Below, piece after piece: positions 22,049-35,729 of a DNA stretch of 64,000 nt. The notes beneath the pieces were generated by a model. The model was not told the origin of the DNA and did no database searches. It saw only the letters and a program-made list of their open reading frames with translations. The stretch is from contig OZ059896.1 of assembly GCA_964057225.1 (NCBI GenBank), forward strand, positions 2,418,001-2,482,000, written 5' to 3'. Numbering within the stretch: position 1 is the first letter of the stretch; every line of letters starts with the position of its first letter. A program made the translations under genes and the position numbers. The DNA is from Auanema rhodensis. Lineage: Eukaryota > Nematoda > Chromadorea > Rhabditida > Rhabditidae.

Positions 22049-25000
22049 GGCAAAAACGATGGACAATGTTATTCAACGAAAAAATTAATTCTTCAGGGTA
22101 AAAATCGAGGATATAAGTGTGAACTTATATCAGTTGATATCTCGGTGCATTTTTAAGCTAGCGGAAATCTGATAACACAGATCGACGCAGCTTAAAAATC
22201 CGCATCGAATGCACTATACTACATTAAGAAAAGCTTAATACAAAAATTAGTTATGATCGTTTGGAAAATGATGCATTAGTGTATGTTGAGTTTCCATGTA
22301 CACTCAAAATTGCTTCCAAAAACATTTTGACAAAAAGTTTTTCGAAAAATTTCAAAATAATTTAGCGAAAAGTAGATGTTTTCAGATTCCTTTTTTTGAG
22401 GCAAAAACGATGGACAATGTTATTCAACGAAAAAATTAATTCTTCAGGGTGAAAATCGAGGATATAAGTGTGAACTTATATCAGTTGATATCTCGGTGCC
22501 TTTTTAAGCTAGCGCAAATCTGATAGTACAGATCGACGCAGCTTAAAAATCCGCATTGAATGCACTATACTACATTGTGAAAAGCTTAATACAAAAATTA
22601 GTTATGATCGTTTGAAAAATGATGCATTAGTGTATGTTGAGTTTCCATGTACACTCAAAATTGCTTCCAAAAACATTTTGACAAAAATTTTTTCGAAAAA
22701 TTTCAAAATAATTTAGCGAAAAGTAGATGTTTTCAGATTCCTTTTTTTGAGGCAAAAACGATGGACAACGTTATTCAACGAAAAAATTAATTCTTCAGGG
22801 TGAAAATCGAGGATATAAGTGTGAACTTATATCAGTTGATATCTCGGTGCATTTTTAAGCTAGCGGAAATTTAATAACACAGATCGACGCAGCTTAAAAA
22901 TCCGCATCGAATGCACTATACTACATTAAGAAAAGCTTAATACAAAAATTAGTTATGATCGTTTGGAAAATGATGCATTAGTGTATGTTGAGTTTCCATG
23001 TACACTCAAAATTGCTTCCAAAAACATTTTGACAAAAATTTTTTCGAAAAATTTCAAAATAATTTAGCGAAAAGTAGATGTTTTTAGATTCCTTTTTTCG
23101 AGGCAAAAACGATGGACAATGTTATTCAACGAAAAAATTAATTCTTCAGGGTGAAAATCGAGGATATAAGTGTGAACTTATATCAGTTGATATCTCGGTG
23201 CATTTTTAAGCTAGCGGAAATTTGATAACACAGATCGACGCAGCTTAAAAATCCGCATTGAATGCACTATACTACATTGTGAAAAGCTTAATACAAAAAT
23301 TAGTTATGATCGTTTGGAAAATGATGCATTAGTGTATGTTGAGTTTCCATGTACACTCAAAATTGCTTCCAAAAACATTTTGACAAAAATTTTTTCGAAA
23401 AATTTCAAAATAATTTAGCGAAAAGTAGATGTTTTTAGATTCCTTTTTTCGAGGCAAAAACGATGGACAATGTTATTCAACGAAAAAATTAATTCTTCAG
23501 GGTGAAAATCGAGGATATAAGTGTGAACTTATATCAGTTGATATCTCGGTGCCTTTTTAAGCTAGCGGAAATCTGATAACACAGATCGACGCAGCTTAAA
23601 AATCCGCATCGAATGCACTATACTACATTAAGAAAAGCTTAATACAAAAATTAGTTATGATCGTTTGGAAAATGATGCATTAGTGTATGTTGAGTTTCCA
23701 TGTACACTCAAAATTGCTTCCAAAAACATTTTGACAAAAATTTTTTCGAAAAATTTCAAAATAATTTAGCGAAAAGTAGATGTTTTTAGATTCCTTTTTT
23801 CGAGGCAAAAACGATGGACAATGTTATTCAACGAAAAAATTAATTCTTCAGGGTGAAAATCGAGGATATAAGTGTGAACTTATATCAGTTGATATCTCGG
23901 TGCATTTTCAAGCTAGCGCAAATCTGATAGTACAGATCGACGCAGCTTAAAAATCCGCATCGAATGCACTATACTACATTAAGAAAAGCTTAATACAAAA
24001 ATTAGTTATGATCGTTTGGAAAATGATGCATTAGTGTATGTTGAGTTTCCATGTACACTCAAAATTGCTTCCAAAAACATTTTGACAAAAATTTTTTCGA
24101 AAAATTTCAAAATAATTTAGCGAAAAGTAGATGTTTTTAGATTCCTTTTTTCGAGGCAAAAACGATGGACAATGTTATTCAACGAAAAAATTAATTCTTC
24201 AGGGTGAAAATCGAGGATATAAGTGTGAACTTATATCAGTTGATATCTCGGTGCATTTTTAAGCTAGCGCAAATCTGATAGTACAGATCGACGCAGCTTA
24301 AAAATCCGCATCGAATGCACTATACTACATTAAGAAAAGCTTAATACAAAATGTAGTTATGATCGTTTGGAAAATGATGCATTAGTGTATGTTGAGTTTC
24401 CATGTACACTCAAAATTGCTTCCAAAAACATTTTGACAAAAAGTTTTTCGAAAAATTTCAAAATAATTTAGCGAAAAGTAGATGTTTTTAGATTCCTTTT
24501 TTCGAGGCAAAAACGATGGACAATGTTATTCAACGAAAAAATTAATTCTTCAGGGTGAAAATCGAGGATATAAGTGTGAACTTATATCAGTTGATATCTC
24601 GGTGCATTTTTAAGCTAGCGGAAATTTAATAACACAGATCGACGCAGCTTAAAAATCCGCATCGAATGCACTATACTACATTGAGAAACGCTTAATACAA
24701 AAATTAGTTATGATCGTTTGGAAAATGATGCATTAGTGTATGTTGAGTTTCCATGTACACTCAAAATTGCTTCCAAAAACATTTTGACAAAAATTTTTTC
24801 GAAAAATTTCAAAATAATTTAGCGAAAAGTAGATGTTTTCAGATTCCTTTTTTTGAGGCAAAAACGATGGACAATGTTATTCAACGAAAAAATTAATTCT
24901 TCAGGGTGAAAATCGAGGATATAAGTGTGAACTTATAACAGTTGATATCTCGGTGCCTTTTTAAGCTAGCGGAAATTTGATAACACAGATCGACGCAGCT

Positions 25001-25908
25001 TAAAAATCCGCATTGAATGCACTATACTACATTGTGAAAAGCTTAATACAAAAATTAGTTATGATCGTTTGGAAAATGATGCATTAGTGTATGTTGAGTT
25101 TCCATGTACACTCAAAATTGCTTCCAAAAACATTTTGACAAAAATTTTTTCGAAAAATTTCAAAATAATTTAGCGAAAAGTAGATGTTTTTAGATTCCTT
25201 TTTTCGAGGCAAAAACGATGGACAATGTTATTCAACGAAAAAATTAATTCTTCAGGGTGAAAATCGAGGATATAAGTGTGAACTTATATCAGTTGATATC
25301 TCGGTGCATTTTCAAGCTAGCGCAAATTTAATAACACAGATCGACGCAGCTTAAAAATCCGCATCGAATGCACTATACTACATTAAGAAAAGCTTAATAC
25401 AAAAATTAGTTATGATCGTTTGAAAAATGATGCATTAGTGTATGTTGAGTTTCCATGTACACTCAAAATTGCTTCCAAAAACATTTTGACAAAAAATTTT
25501 CGTAAAATTTCAAAATAATTTAGCGAAAAGTAGATGTTTTTAGATTCCTTTTTTCAAGGCAAAAACGATGGACAATGTTATTCAACGAAAAAATTAATTC
25601 TTCAGGGTGAAAATCGAGGATATAAGTGTGAACTTATATCAGTTGATATCTCGGTGCATTTTCAAGCTATCGCAAATCTGATAGTACAGATCGACGCAGC
25701 TTAAAAATCCGCATTGAATGCACTATACTACATTGTGAAAAGCTTAATACAAAAATTAGTTATGATCGTTTGAAAAATGATGCATTAGTGTATGTTGAGT
25801 TTCCATGTACACTCAACATTGCTTCCAAAAACATTTTGACAAAAATTTTTTCAAAAAATTTCAAAATAATTTAGCGAAAAGTAGATGTTTTTAGATTCCT
25901 TTTTTCAA

Positions 25909-28364
25909 GGCAAAAACGATGGACAATGTTATTCAACGAAAAAATTAATTCTTCAGGGTGAAAATCGAAAATATAAGTGTGAACTTATATCAGTTGATAT
26001 CTCGGTGAATTTTTCAGCTAGCGCAAATCTGATAACACAGATCGACGCAGCTCAAAAATCCGCATCGAATGCACTATACTACATTGAGAAACGCTTTATA
26101 CCAAAATTAGTTATGATCGTTTGAAAAATGATGCATTAGTGTATGTTGAGTTTCCATGTACACTCAAAATTGCTTCCAAAAACATTTTGACAAAAAGTTT
26201 TTCGAAAAATTTCAAAATAATTTAGCGAAAAGTAGATGTTTTTAGATTCCTTTTTTCGAGGCAAAAACGATGGACAATGTTATTCAACGAAAAAATTAAT
26301 TCTTCAGGGTGAAAATCGAGGATATAAGTGTGAACTTATATCAGTTGATATCTCGGTGCATTTTCAAGCTAGCGCAAATCTGATAGTACAGATCGACGCA
26401 GCTTAAAAATCCGCATCGAATGCACTATACTACATTGAGAAACGCTTAATACAAAAATTAGTCATGATCGTTTGAAAAATGATGCATTAGTGTATGTTGA
26501 GTTTCCATGTACACTCAACATTGCTTCCAAAAACATTTTGACAAAAATTTTTTCGAAAATTTCAAAATAATTTAGCGAAAAGTAGATGTTTTTAGATTCC
26601 TTTTTTCGAGGCAAAAACGATGGACAATGTTATTCAACGAAAAAATTAATTCTTCAGGGTGAAAATCGAAAATATAAGTGTGAACTTATATCAGTTGATA
26701 TCTCGGTGCATTTTTCAGCTAGCGCAAATCTGATAACACAGATCGACGCAGCTTAAAAATCCGCATCGAATGCACTATACTACATTGAGAAACGCTTTAT
26801 ACCAAAATTAGTTATGATCGTTTGAAAAATGATGCATTAGTGTATGTTGAGTTTCCATGTACACTCAAAATTGCTTCCAAAAACATTTTGACAAAAATTT
26901 TTTCGAAAAATTTCAAAATAATTTAGCGAAAAGTAGATGTTTTCAGATTCCTTTTTTTGAGGCAAAAACGATGGACAATGTTATTCAACGAAAAAATTAA
27001 TTCTTCAGGGTGAAAATCGAGGATATAAGTGTGAACTTATATCAGTTGATATCTCGGTGCCTTTTTAAGCTAGCGGAAATCTGATAACACAGATCGACGC
27101 AGCTTAAAAATCCGCATCGAATGCACTATACTACATTAAGAAAAGCTTAATACAAAAATTAGTTATGATCGTTTGGAAAATGATGCATTAGTGTATGTTG
27201 AGTTTCCATGTACACTCAAAATTGCTTCCAAAAACATTTTGACAAAAATTTTTTCGAAAAATTTCAAAATAATTTAGCGAAAAGTAGATGTTTTTAGATT
27301 CCTTTTTTCGAGGCAAAAACGATGGACAATGTTATTCAACGAAAAAATTAATTCTTCAGGGTGAAAATCGAGGATGTAAGTGTGAACTTATATCAGTTGA
27401 TATCTCGGTGCATTTTCAAGCTAGCGCAAATCTGATAGTACAGATCGACGCAGCTTAAAAATCCGCATCGAATGCACTATACTACATTGAGAAACGCTTA
27501 ATACAAAAATTAGTCATGATCGTTTGAAAAATGATGCATTAGTGTATGTTGAGTTTCCATGTACACTCAAAATTGCTTCCAAAAACATTTTGACAAAAAT
27601 TTTTTCGAAAAATTTCAAAAAAATTTAGCTAAAAGTAGATGTTTTTAGATTCCTTTTTTCGAGGCAAAAACGATGGACAATGTTATTCAACGAAAAAATT
27701 AATTCTTCAGGGTGAAAATCGAGGATATAAGTGTGAACTTATATCAGTAGATATCTCGGTGCATTTTCAAGCTAGCGCAAATCTGATAGTACAGATCGAC
27801 GCAGCTTAAAAATCCGCATCGAATGCACTATACTACATTGAGAAACGCTTAATACAAAAATTAGTTATGATCGTTTGAAAAATGATGCATTAGTGTATGT
27901 TGAGTTTCCATGTACACTCAAAATTGCTTCCAAAAACATTTTGACAAAAATTTTTTCGAAAAATTTCAAAATAATTTAGCGAAAAGTAGATGTTTTCAGA
28001 TTCCTTTTTTTGAGGCAAAAACGATGGACAATGTTATTCAACGAAAAAATTAATTCTTCAGGGTGAAAATCGAGGATATAAGTGTGAACTTATATCAGTT
28101 GATATCTCGGTGCCTTTTTAAGCTAGCGGAAATCTGATAACACAGATCGACGCAGCTTAAAAATCCGCATCGAATGCACTATACTACATTAAGAAAAGCT
28201 TAATACAAAAATTAGTTATGATCGTTTGGAAAATGATGCATTAGTGTATGTTGAGTTTCCATGTACACTCAAAATTGCTTCCAAAAACATTTTGACAAAA
28301 ATTTTTTCGAAAAATTTCAAAATAATTTAGCGAAAAGTAGATGTTTTTAGATTTCTTTTTTCGA
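25909..28364. repeat. Second block of X/Y/Z trimer monomers (copy A)
   Basis: The types of the 13279-17838 HOR return here in the order Z 25909, Y 26260, Z 26610, X 26961, Y-like 27312, Y-like 27663, X 28014. Diagnostic features are ATCGAAAATATAAG and GCTTTATACCAAAATTAG for Z, TTAGTCATGATC for Y, and GTGCCTTTTTAAGC for X. The Z unit at 25909 has two unusual changes, GTGAATTTTTCAGC near 26007 and T-to-C at 26053. The second turns a recurrent TAA into CAA and creates a spurious 79-codon frame. The block lies about 10 kb from the first one, with other subfamilies between. Confidence 0.85.
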
Positions 28365-29768
28365 GGCAAAAACGATGGACAATGTTATTCAACGAAAAAA
28401 TTAATTCTTCAGGGTGAAAATCGAGGATATAAGTGTGAACTTATATCAGTTGATATCTCGGTGCATTTTCAAGCTAGCGCAAATCCGATAACACAGATCG
28501 ACGCAGCTTAAAAATCCGCATCGAATGCACTATACCACATTGAGAAACGCTTAATACAAAAATTAGTTATGATCGTTTGAAAAATGATGCATTAGTGTAT
28601 GTTGAGTTTCCATGTACACTCAAAATTGCTTCCAAAAACATTTTGACAAAAATTTTTTCGAAAAATTTCAAAATAATTTAGCGAAAAGTAGATGTTTTTA
28701 GATTCCTTTTTTCGAGGCAAAAACGATGGACAATGTTATTCAACGAAAAAATTAATTCTTCAGGGTGAAAATCGAGGATATAAGTGTGAACTTATATCAG
28801 TTGATATCTCGGTGCATTTTCAAGCTAGCGCAAATCTGATAGTACAGATCGACGCAGCTTAAAAATCCGCATCGAATGCACTATACTACATTGAGAAACG
28901 CTTAATACAAAAATTAGTTATGATCGTTTGAAAAATGATGCATTAGTGTATGTTGAGTTTCCATGTACACTCAAAATTGCTTCCAAAAACATTTTGACAA
29001 AAATTTTTTCGAAAAATTTCAAAATAATTTAGCGAAAAGTAGATGTTTTTAGATTCCTTTTTTCGAGGCAAAAACGATGGACAATGTTATTCAACGAAAA
29101 AATTAATTCTTCAGGGTGAAAATCGAGGATATAAGTGTGAACTTATATCAGTTGATATCTCGGTGCATTTTCAAGCTAGCGCAAATCTGATAGTACAGAT
29201 CGACGCAGCTTAAAAATCCGCATCGAATGCACTATACTACATTGAGAAACGCTTAATACAAAAATTAGTTATGATCGTTTGAAAAATGATGCATTAGTGT
29301 ATGTTGAGTTTCCATGTACACTCAAAATTGCTTCCAAAAACATTTTGACAAAAATTTTTTCGAAAAATTTCAAAATAATTTAGCGAAAAGTAGATGTTTT
29401 TAGATTCCTTTTTTCGAGGCAAAAACGATGGACAATGTTATTCAACGAAAAAATTAATTCTTCAGGGTGAAAATCGAGGATATAAGTGTGAACTTATATC
29501 AGTTGATATCTCGGTGCATTTTCAAGCTAGCGCAAATCTGATAGTACAGATCGACGCAGCTTAAAAATCCGCATTGAATGCACTATACTACATTGTGAAA
29601 AGCTTAATACAAAAATTAGTTATGATCGTTTGGAAAATGATGCATTAGTGTATGTTGAGTTTCCATGTACACTCAAAATTGCTTCCAAAAACATTTTGAC
29701 AAAAATTTTTTCGAAAAATTTCAAAATAATTTAGCGAAAAGTAGATGTTTTTAGATTTCTTTTTTCGA

Positions 29769-30480
29769 GGCAAAAACGATGGACAATGTTATTCAACGAA
29801 AAAATTAATTCTTCAGGGTGAAAATCGAGGATATAAGTGTGAACTTATATCAGTTGATATCTCGGTGCATTTTCAAGCTAGCGCAAATCTGATAGTACAG
29901 ATCGACGCAGCTTAAAAATCCGCATCGAATACACTATACTACATTGAGAAACGCTTAATACAAAAATTAGTTATGATCGTTTGAAAAATGATGCATTAGT
30001 GTATGTTGAGTTTCCATGTACACTCAAAATTGCTTCCAAAAACATTTTGACAAAAAATTTTCGTAAAATTTCAAAATAATTTAGCGAAAAGTAGATGTTT
30101 TTAGATTCCTTTTTTCAAGGCAAAAACGATGGACAATGTTATTCAACGAAAAAATTAATTCTTCAGGGTGAAAATCGAGGATATAAGTGTGAACTTATAT
30201 CAGTTGATATCTCGGTGCATTTTTAAGCTAGCGCAAATCTGATAGTACAGATCGACGCAGCTTAAAAGTCCGCATCGAATGCACTATACTACATTAAGAA
30301 ACGCTTAATACAAAAATTAGTTATGATCGTTTGAAAAATGATGCATTAGTGTATGTTGAGTTTCCATGTACACTCAAAATTGCTTCCAAAAACATTTTGA
30401 CAAAAATTTTTTCGAAAAATTTCAAAATAATTTAGCAAAAAGTAAATGTTTTTAGATTCCTTTTTTCAAGGCAAAAACGA
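29769..30480. repeat. Segment repeated six monomers downstream (copy A)
   Basis: Monomers 29769 and 30119 match 31873 and 32223 at an offset of 2104. Shared markers in order are GAATACACTATAC, TTTTCGTAAAATTTC, AAAAGTCCGC with ATTAAGAAACGC, and AGCAAAAAGTAAATG. The preceding monomers (29418 and 31522) are also alike (GCATTGAATGC, TTGTGAAAAGC, GATTTCTTTTTTC) but differ at several sites. The third monomers (30470 and 32574) differ clearly, so only about two to three units are shared. Confidence 0.83.
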
Positions 30481-31872
30481 TGGACAATGTTATTCAACGA
30501 AAAAATTAATTCTTCAGGGTGAAAATCGAGGATATAAGTGTGAACTTATATCAGTTGATATCTCGGTGCATTTTTAAGCTAGCGGAAATTTGATAACACA
30601 GATCGACGCAGCTTAAAAATCCGCATCGAATGCACTATACTACATTGAGAAACGCTTAATACAAAAATTAGTTATGATCGTTTGAAAAATGATGCATTAG
30701 TGTATGTTGAGTTTCCATGTACACTCAACATTGCTTCCAAAAACATTTTGACAAAAATTTTTTCGAAAAATTTCAAAATAATTTAGCGAAAAGTAGATGT
30801 TTTTAGATTCCTTTTTTCGAGGCAAAAACGATGGACAATGTTATTCAACGAAAAAATTAATTCTTCAGGGTGAAAATCGAGGATATAAGTGTGAACTTAT
30901 ATCAGTTGATATCTCGGTGCATTTTCAAGCTAGCGCAAATCCGATAACACAGATCGACGCAGCTTAAAAATCCGCATCGAATGCACTATACCACATTGAG
31001 AAACGCTCAATACAAAAATTAGTTATGATCGTTTGAAAAATGATGCATTAGTGTATGTTGAGTTTCCATGTACACTCAAAATTGCTTCCAAAAACATTTT
31101 GACAAAAATTTTTTCGAAAAATTTCAAAATAATTTAGCGAAAAGTAGATGTTTTTAGATTCCTTCTTTCGAGGCAAAAACGATGGACAATGTTATTCAAC
31201 GAAAAAATTAATTCTTCAGGGTGAAAATCGAGGATATAAGTGTGAACTTATATCAGTTGATATCTCGGTGCATTTTTAAGCTAGCGGAAATTTAATAACA
31301 CAGATCGACGCAGCTTAAAAATCCGCATCGAATGCACTATACTACATTAAGAAAAGCTTAATACAAAAATTAGTTATGATCGTTTGAAAAATGATGCATT
31401 AGTGTATGTTGAGTTTCCATGTACACTCAAAATTGCTTCCAAAAACATTTTGACAAAAAATTTTCGTAAAATTTCAAAATAATTTAGCGAAAAGTAGATG
31501 TTTTTAGATTCCTTTTTTCAAGGCAAAAACGATGGACAATGTTATTCAACGAAAAAATTAATTCTTCAGGGTGAAAATCGAGGATATAAGTGTGAACTTA
31601 TATCAGTTGATATCTCGGTGCATTTTCAAGCTAGCGCAAATCTGATAGTACAGATCGACGCAGCTTAAAAATCCGCATTGAATGCACTATACTACATTGT
31701 GAAAAGCTTAATACAAAAATTAGTTATGATCGTTTGAAAAATGATGCATTAGTGTATGTTGAGTTTCCATGTACACTCAACATTGCTTCCAAAAACATTT
31801 TGACAAAAATTTTTTCGAAAAATTTCAAAATAATTTAGCAAAAAGTAGATGTTTTTAGATTTCTTTTTTCGA

Positions 31873-32584
31873 GGCAAAAACGATGGACAATGTTATTCAA
31901 CGAAAAAATTAATTCTTCAGGGTGAAAATCGAGGATATAAGTGTGAACTTATATCAGTTGATATCTCGGTGCATTTTCAAGCTAGCGCAAATCTGATAGT
32001 ACAGATCGACGCAGCTTAAAAATCCGCATCGAATACACTATACTACATTGAGAAACGCTTAATACAAAAATTAGTTATGATTGTTTGAAAAATGATGCAT
32101 TAGTGTATGTTGAGTTTCCATGTACACTCAAAATTGCTTCCAAAAACATTTTGACAAAAAATTTTCGTAAAATTTCAAAATAATTTAGCGAAAAGTAGAT
32201 GTTTTTAGATTCCTTTTTTCAAGGCAAAAACGATGGACAATGTTATTCAACGAAAAAATTAATTCTTCAGGGTGAAAATCGAGGATATAAGTGTGAACTT
32301 ATATCAGTTGATATCTCGGTGCATTTTTAAGCTAGCGCAAATCTGATAGTACAGATCGACGCAGCTTAAAAGTCCGCATCGAATGCACTATACTACATTA
32401 AGAAACGCTTAATACAAAAATTAGTTATGATCGTTTGAAAAATGATGCATTAGTGTATGTTGAGTTTCCATGTACACTCAAAATTGCTTCCAAAAACATT
32501 TTGACAAAAATTTTTTCGAAAAATTTCAAAATAATTTAGCAAAAAGTAAATGTTTTTAGATTCCTTTTTTCAAGGCAAAAACGA
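31873..32584. repeat. Partner of 29769-30480 (copy A)
   Basis: Same marker series as 29769-30480, with one private change seen, TATGATTGTTTG near 32077. The next monomer, 32574, has GATGCAATAGTG instead of GATGCATTAGTG, which breaks the ATGCAT palindrome in that unit. In copy B the pair lies at 50819 and 52923. Confidence 0.83.
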
Positions 32585-35500
32585 TGGACAATGTTATTCA
32601 ACGAAAAAATTAATTCTTCAGGGTGAAAATCGAGGATATAAGTGTGAACTTATATCAGTTGATATCTCGGTGCATTTTCAAGCTAGCGCAAATCTGATAG
32701 TACAGATCGACGCAGCTTAAAAATCCGCATCGAATGCACTATACTACATTAAGAAAAGCTTAATACAAAAATTAGTTATGATCGTTTGAAAAATGATGCA
32801 ATAGTGTATGTTGAGTTTCCATGTACACTCAAAATTGCTTCCAAAAACATTTTGACAAAAATTTTTTCAAAAAATTTCAAAATAATTTAGCGAAAAGTAG
32901 ATGTTTTTAGATTCCTTTTTTCAAGGCAAAAACGATGGACAATGTTATTCAACGAAAAAATTAATTCTTCAGGGTGAAAATCGAGGATATAGGTGTGAAC
33001 TTATATCAGTTGATATCTCGGTGCATTTTTCAGCTAGCGCAAATCTGATGACACAGATCGACGCAGCTTAAAAATCCGCATCGAATGCACTATATTACAT
33101 TTAAAAACGCTTAATACCAAAATTAGTTATGATCGTTTGAAAAATGATGCATTAGTGTATGTCGAGTTTCCATGTACACTCAAAATTGCTTCCAAAAACA
33201 TTTTGACAAAAATTTTTTCGAAAAATTTCAAAATAATTTAGCAAAAAGTAGATGTTTTTAGATTCCTTTTTTCGAGGCAAAAACGATGGACAATGTTATT
33301 CAACGAAAAAATAATTCTTCAGGGTAAAAATCGAGGATATAAGTGTGAACTTATATCAGTTGATATCTCGGTGCATTTTCAAGCTAGCGCAAATCTGATA
33401 GTACAGTTCGACGCAGCTTAAAAATCCGCATCGAATGCACTATACTACATTGAGAAACGCTTAATACAAAAATTAGTTATGATCGTTTGAAAAATGATGC
33501 ATTAGTGTATGTTGAGTTTCCATGTACACTCAACATTGCTTCCAAAAACATTTTGACAAAAATTTTTTCGAAAATTTCAAAATAATTTAGCGAAAAGTAG
33601 ATGTTTTTAGATTCCTTTTTTCGAGGCAAAAACGATGGACAATGTTATTCAACGAAAAAATTAATTCTTCAGGGTGAAAATCGAGGATATAAGTGTGAAC
33701 TTATATCAGTTGATATCTCGGTGCATTTTCAAGCTAGCGCAAATCTGATAGTACAGATCGACGCAGCTTAAAATCCCGCATCGAATACACTATACTACAT
33801 TGAGAAACGCTTAATACAAAAATTAGTTATGATCGTTTGAAAAATGATGCATTAGTGTATGTTGAGTTTCCATGTACACTCAAAATTGCTTCCAAAAACA
33901 TTTTGACAAAAATTTTTTCAAAAAATTTCAAAATAATTTAGCGAAAAGTAGATGTTTTTAGATTCCTGTTTTCAAGGCAAAAACGATGGACAATGTTATT
34001 CAACGAAAAAATTAATTCTTCAGGGTGAAAATCGAGGATATAGGTGTGAACTTATATCAGTTGATATCTCGGTGCATTTTCAAGCTAGCGCAAATCTGAT
34101 AGTACAGATCGACGCAGCTTAAAAATCCGCATCGAATGCACTATACTACATTGAGAAACGCTTAATACAAAAATTAGTTATGATCGTTTGAAAAATGATG
34201 CATTAGTGTATGTTGAGTTTCCATGTACACTCAAAATTGCTTCCAAAAACATTTTGACAAAAATTTTTTCGAAAAATTTCAAAATAATTTAGCGAAAAGT
34301 AGATGTTTTTAGATTCCTTTTTTTGAGGCAAAAACGATGGACAATGTTATTCAACGAAAAAATTAATTCTTCAGGGTGAAAATCGAAGATATAAGTGTGA
34401 ACTTATATCAGTTGATATCTCGGTGCATTTTTAAGCTAGCGGAAATTTGATAACACAGATCGACGCAGCTTAAAAATCCGCATCGAATGCACTATACTAC
34501 ATTAAGAAAAGCTTAATACAAAAATTAGTTATGATCGTTTGAAAAATGATGCATTAGTGTATGTTGAGTTTCCATGTACACTCAACATTGCTTCCAAAAA
34601 CATTTTGACAAAAATTTTTTCGAAAAATTTCAAAATAATTTAGCGAAAAGTAGATGTTTTTAGATTCCTTTTTTCGAGGCAAAAACGATGGACAATGTTA
34701 TTCAACGAAAAAATTAATTCTTCAGGGTGAAAATCGAGGATATAAGTGTGAACTTATATCAGTTGATATCTCGGTGCATTTTCAAGCTAGCGCAAATCTG
34801 ATAGTACAGATCGACGCAGCTTAAAAATCCGCATCGAATGCACTATACTACATTGAGAAACGCTTAATACAAAAATTAGTTATGATCGTTTGAAAAATGA
34901 TGCATTAGTGTATGTTGAGTTTCCATGTACACTCAAAATTGCTTCCAAAAACATTTTGACAAAAATTTTTTCAAAAAATTTCAAAATAATTTAGCGAAAA
35001 GTAGATGTTTTTAGATTCCTTTTTTCAAGGCAAAAACGATGGACAATGTTATTCAACGAAAAAAATAATTCTTCAGGGTGAAAATCGAGGATATATGTGT
35101 GAACTTATATCAGTTGATATCTCGGTGCATTTTTAAGCTAGCGCAAATCTGATAGTACAGATCGACGCAGCTTATAATCCGCATCGAATGCACTATACTA
35201 CATTGAGAAACGCTTAATACAAAAATAAGTTATGATCGTTTGAAAAATGATGCATTAGTGTATGTTGAGTTTCCATGTACACTCAAAATTGCTTCCAAAA
35301 ACATTTTGACAAAAATTTTTTCAAAAAATTTCAAAATAATTTAGCGAAAAGTAGATGTTTTTAGATTCCTTTTTTCAAGGCAAAAACGATGGACAATGTT
35401 ATTCAACGAAAAAATTAATTCTTCAGGGTGAAAATCGAGGATATAGGTGTGAACTTATATCAGTTGATATCTCGGTGCATTTTTAAGCTAGCGCAAATCT

Positions 35501-35729
35501 GATAGTACAGATCGACGCAGCTTAATAATCCGCATCGAATGCACTATACTACATTGAGAAACGCTTAAAACAAAAAATAGTTATGATCTTTTGAAAAATG
35601 ATGCATTAGTGTATGTTGAGTTTCCATGTACACTCAAAATTGCTTCCAAAAACATTTTGACAAAAATTTTTTCGAAAAATTTCAAAATAATTTAGCAAAA
35701 AGTAGATGTTTTTAGATTCCTTTTTTCGA

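Noticed and set aside
25885-26124. 79-codon open reading frame as a gene
   Set aside because: A single TAA-to-CAA change in one monomer opens it. The same sequence in the other monomers is closed, so it is not a conserved coding region.
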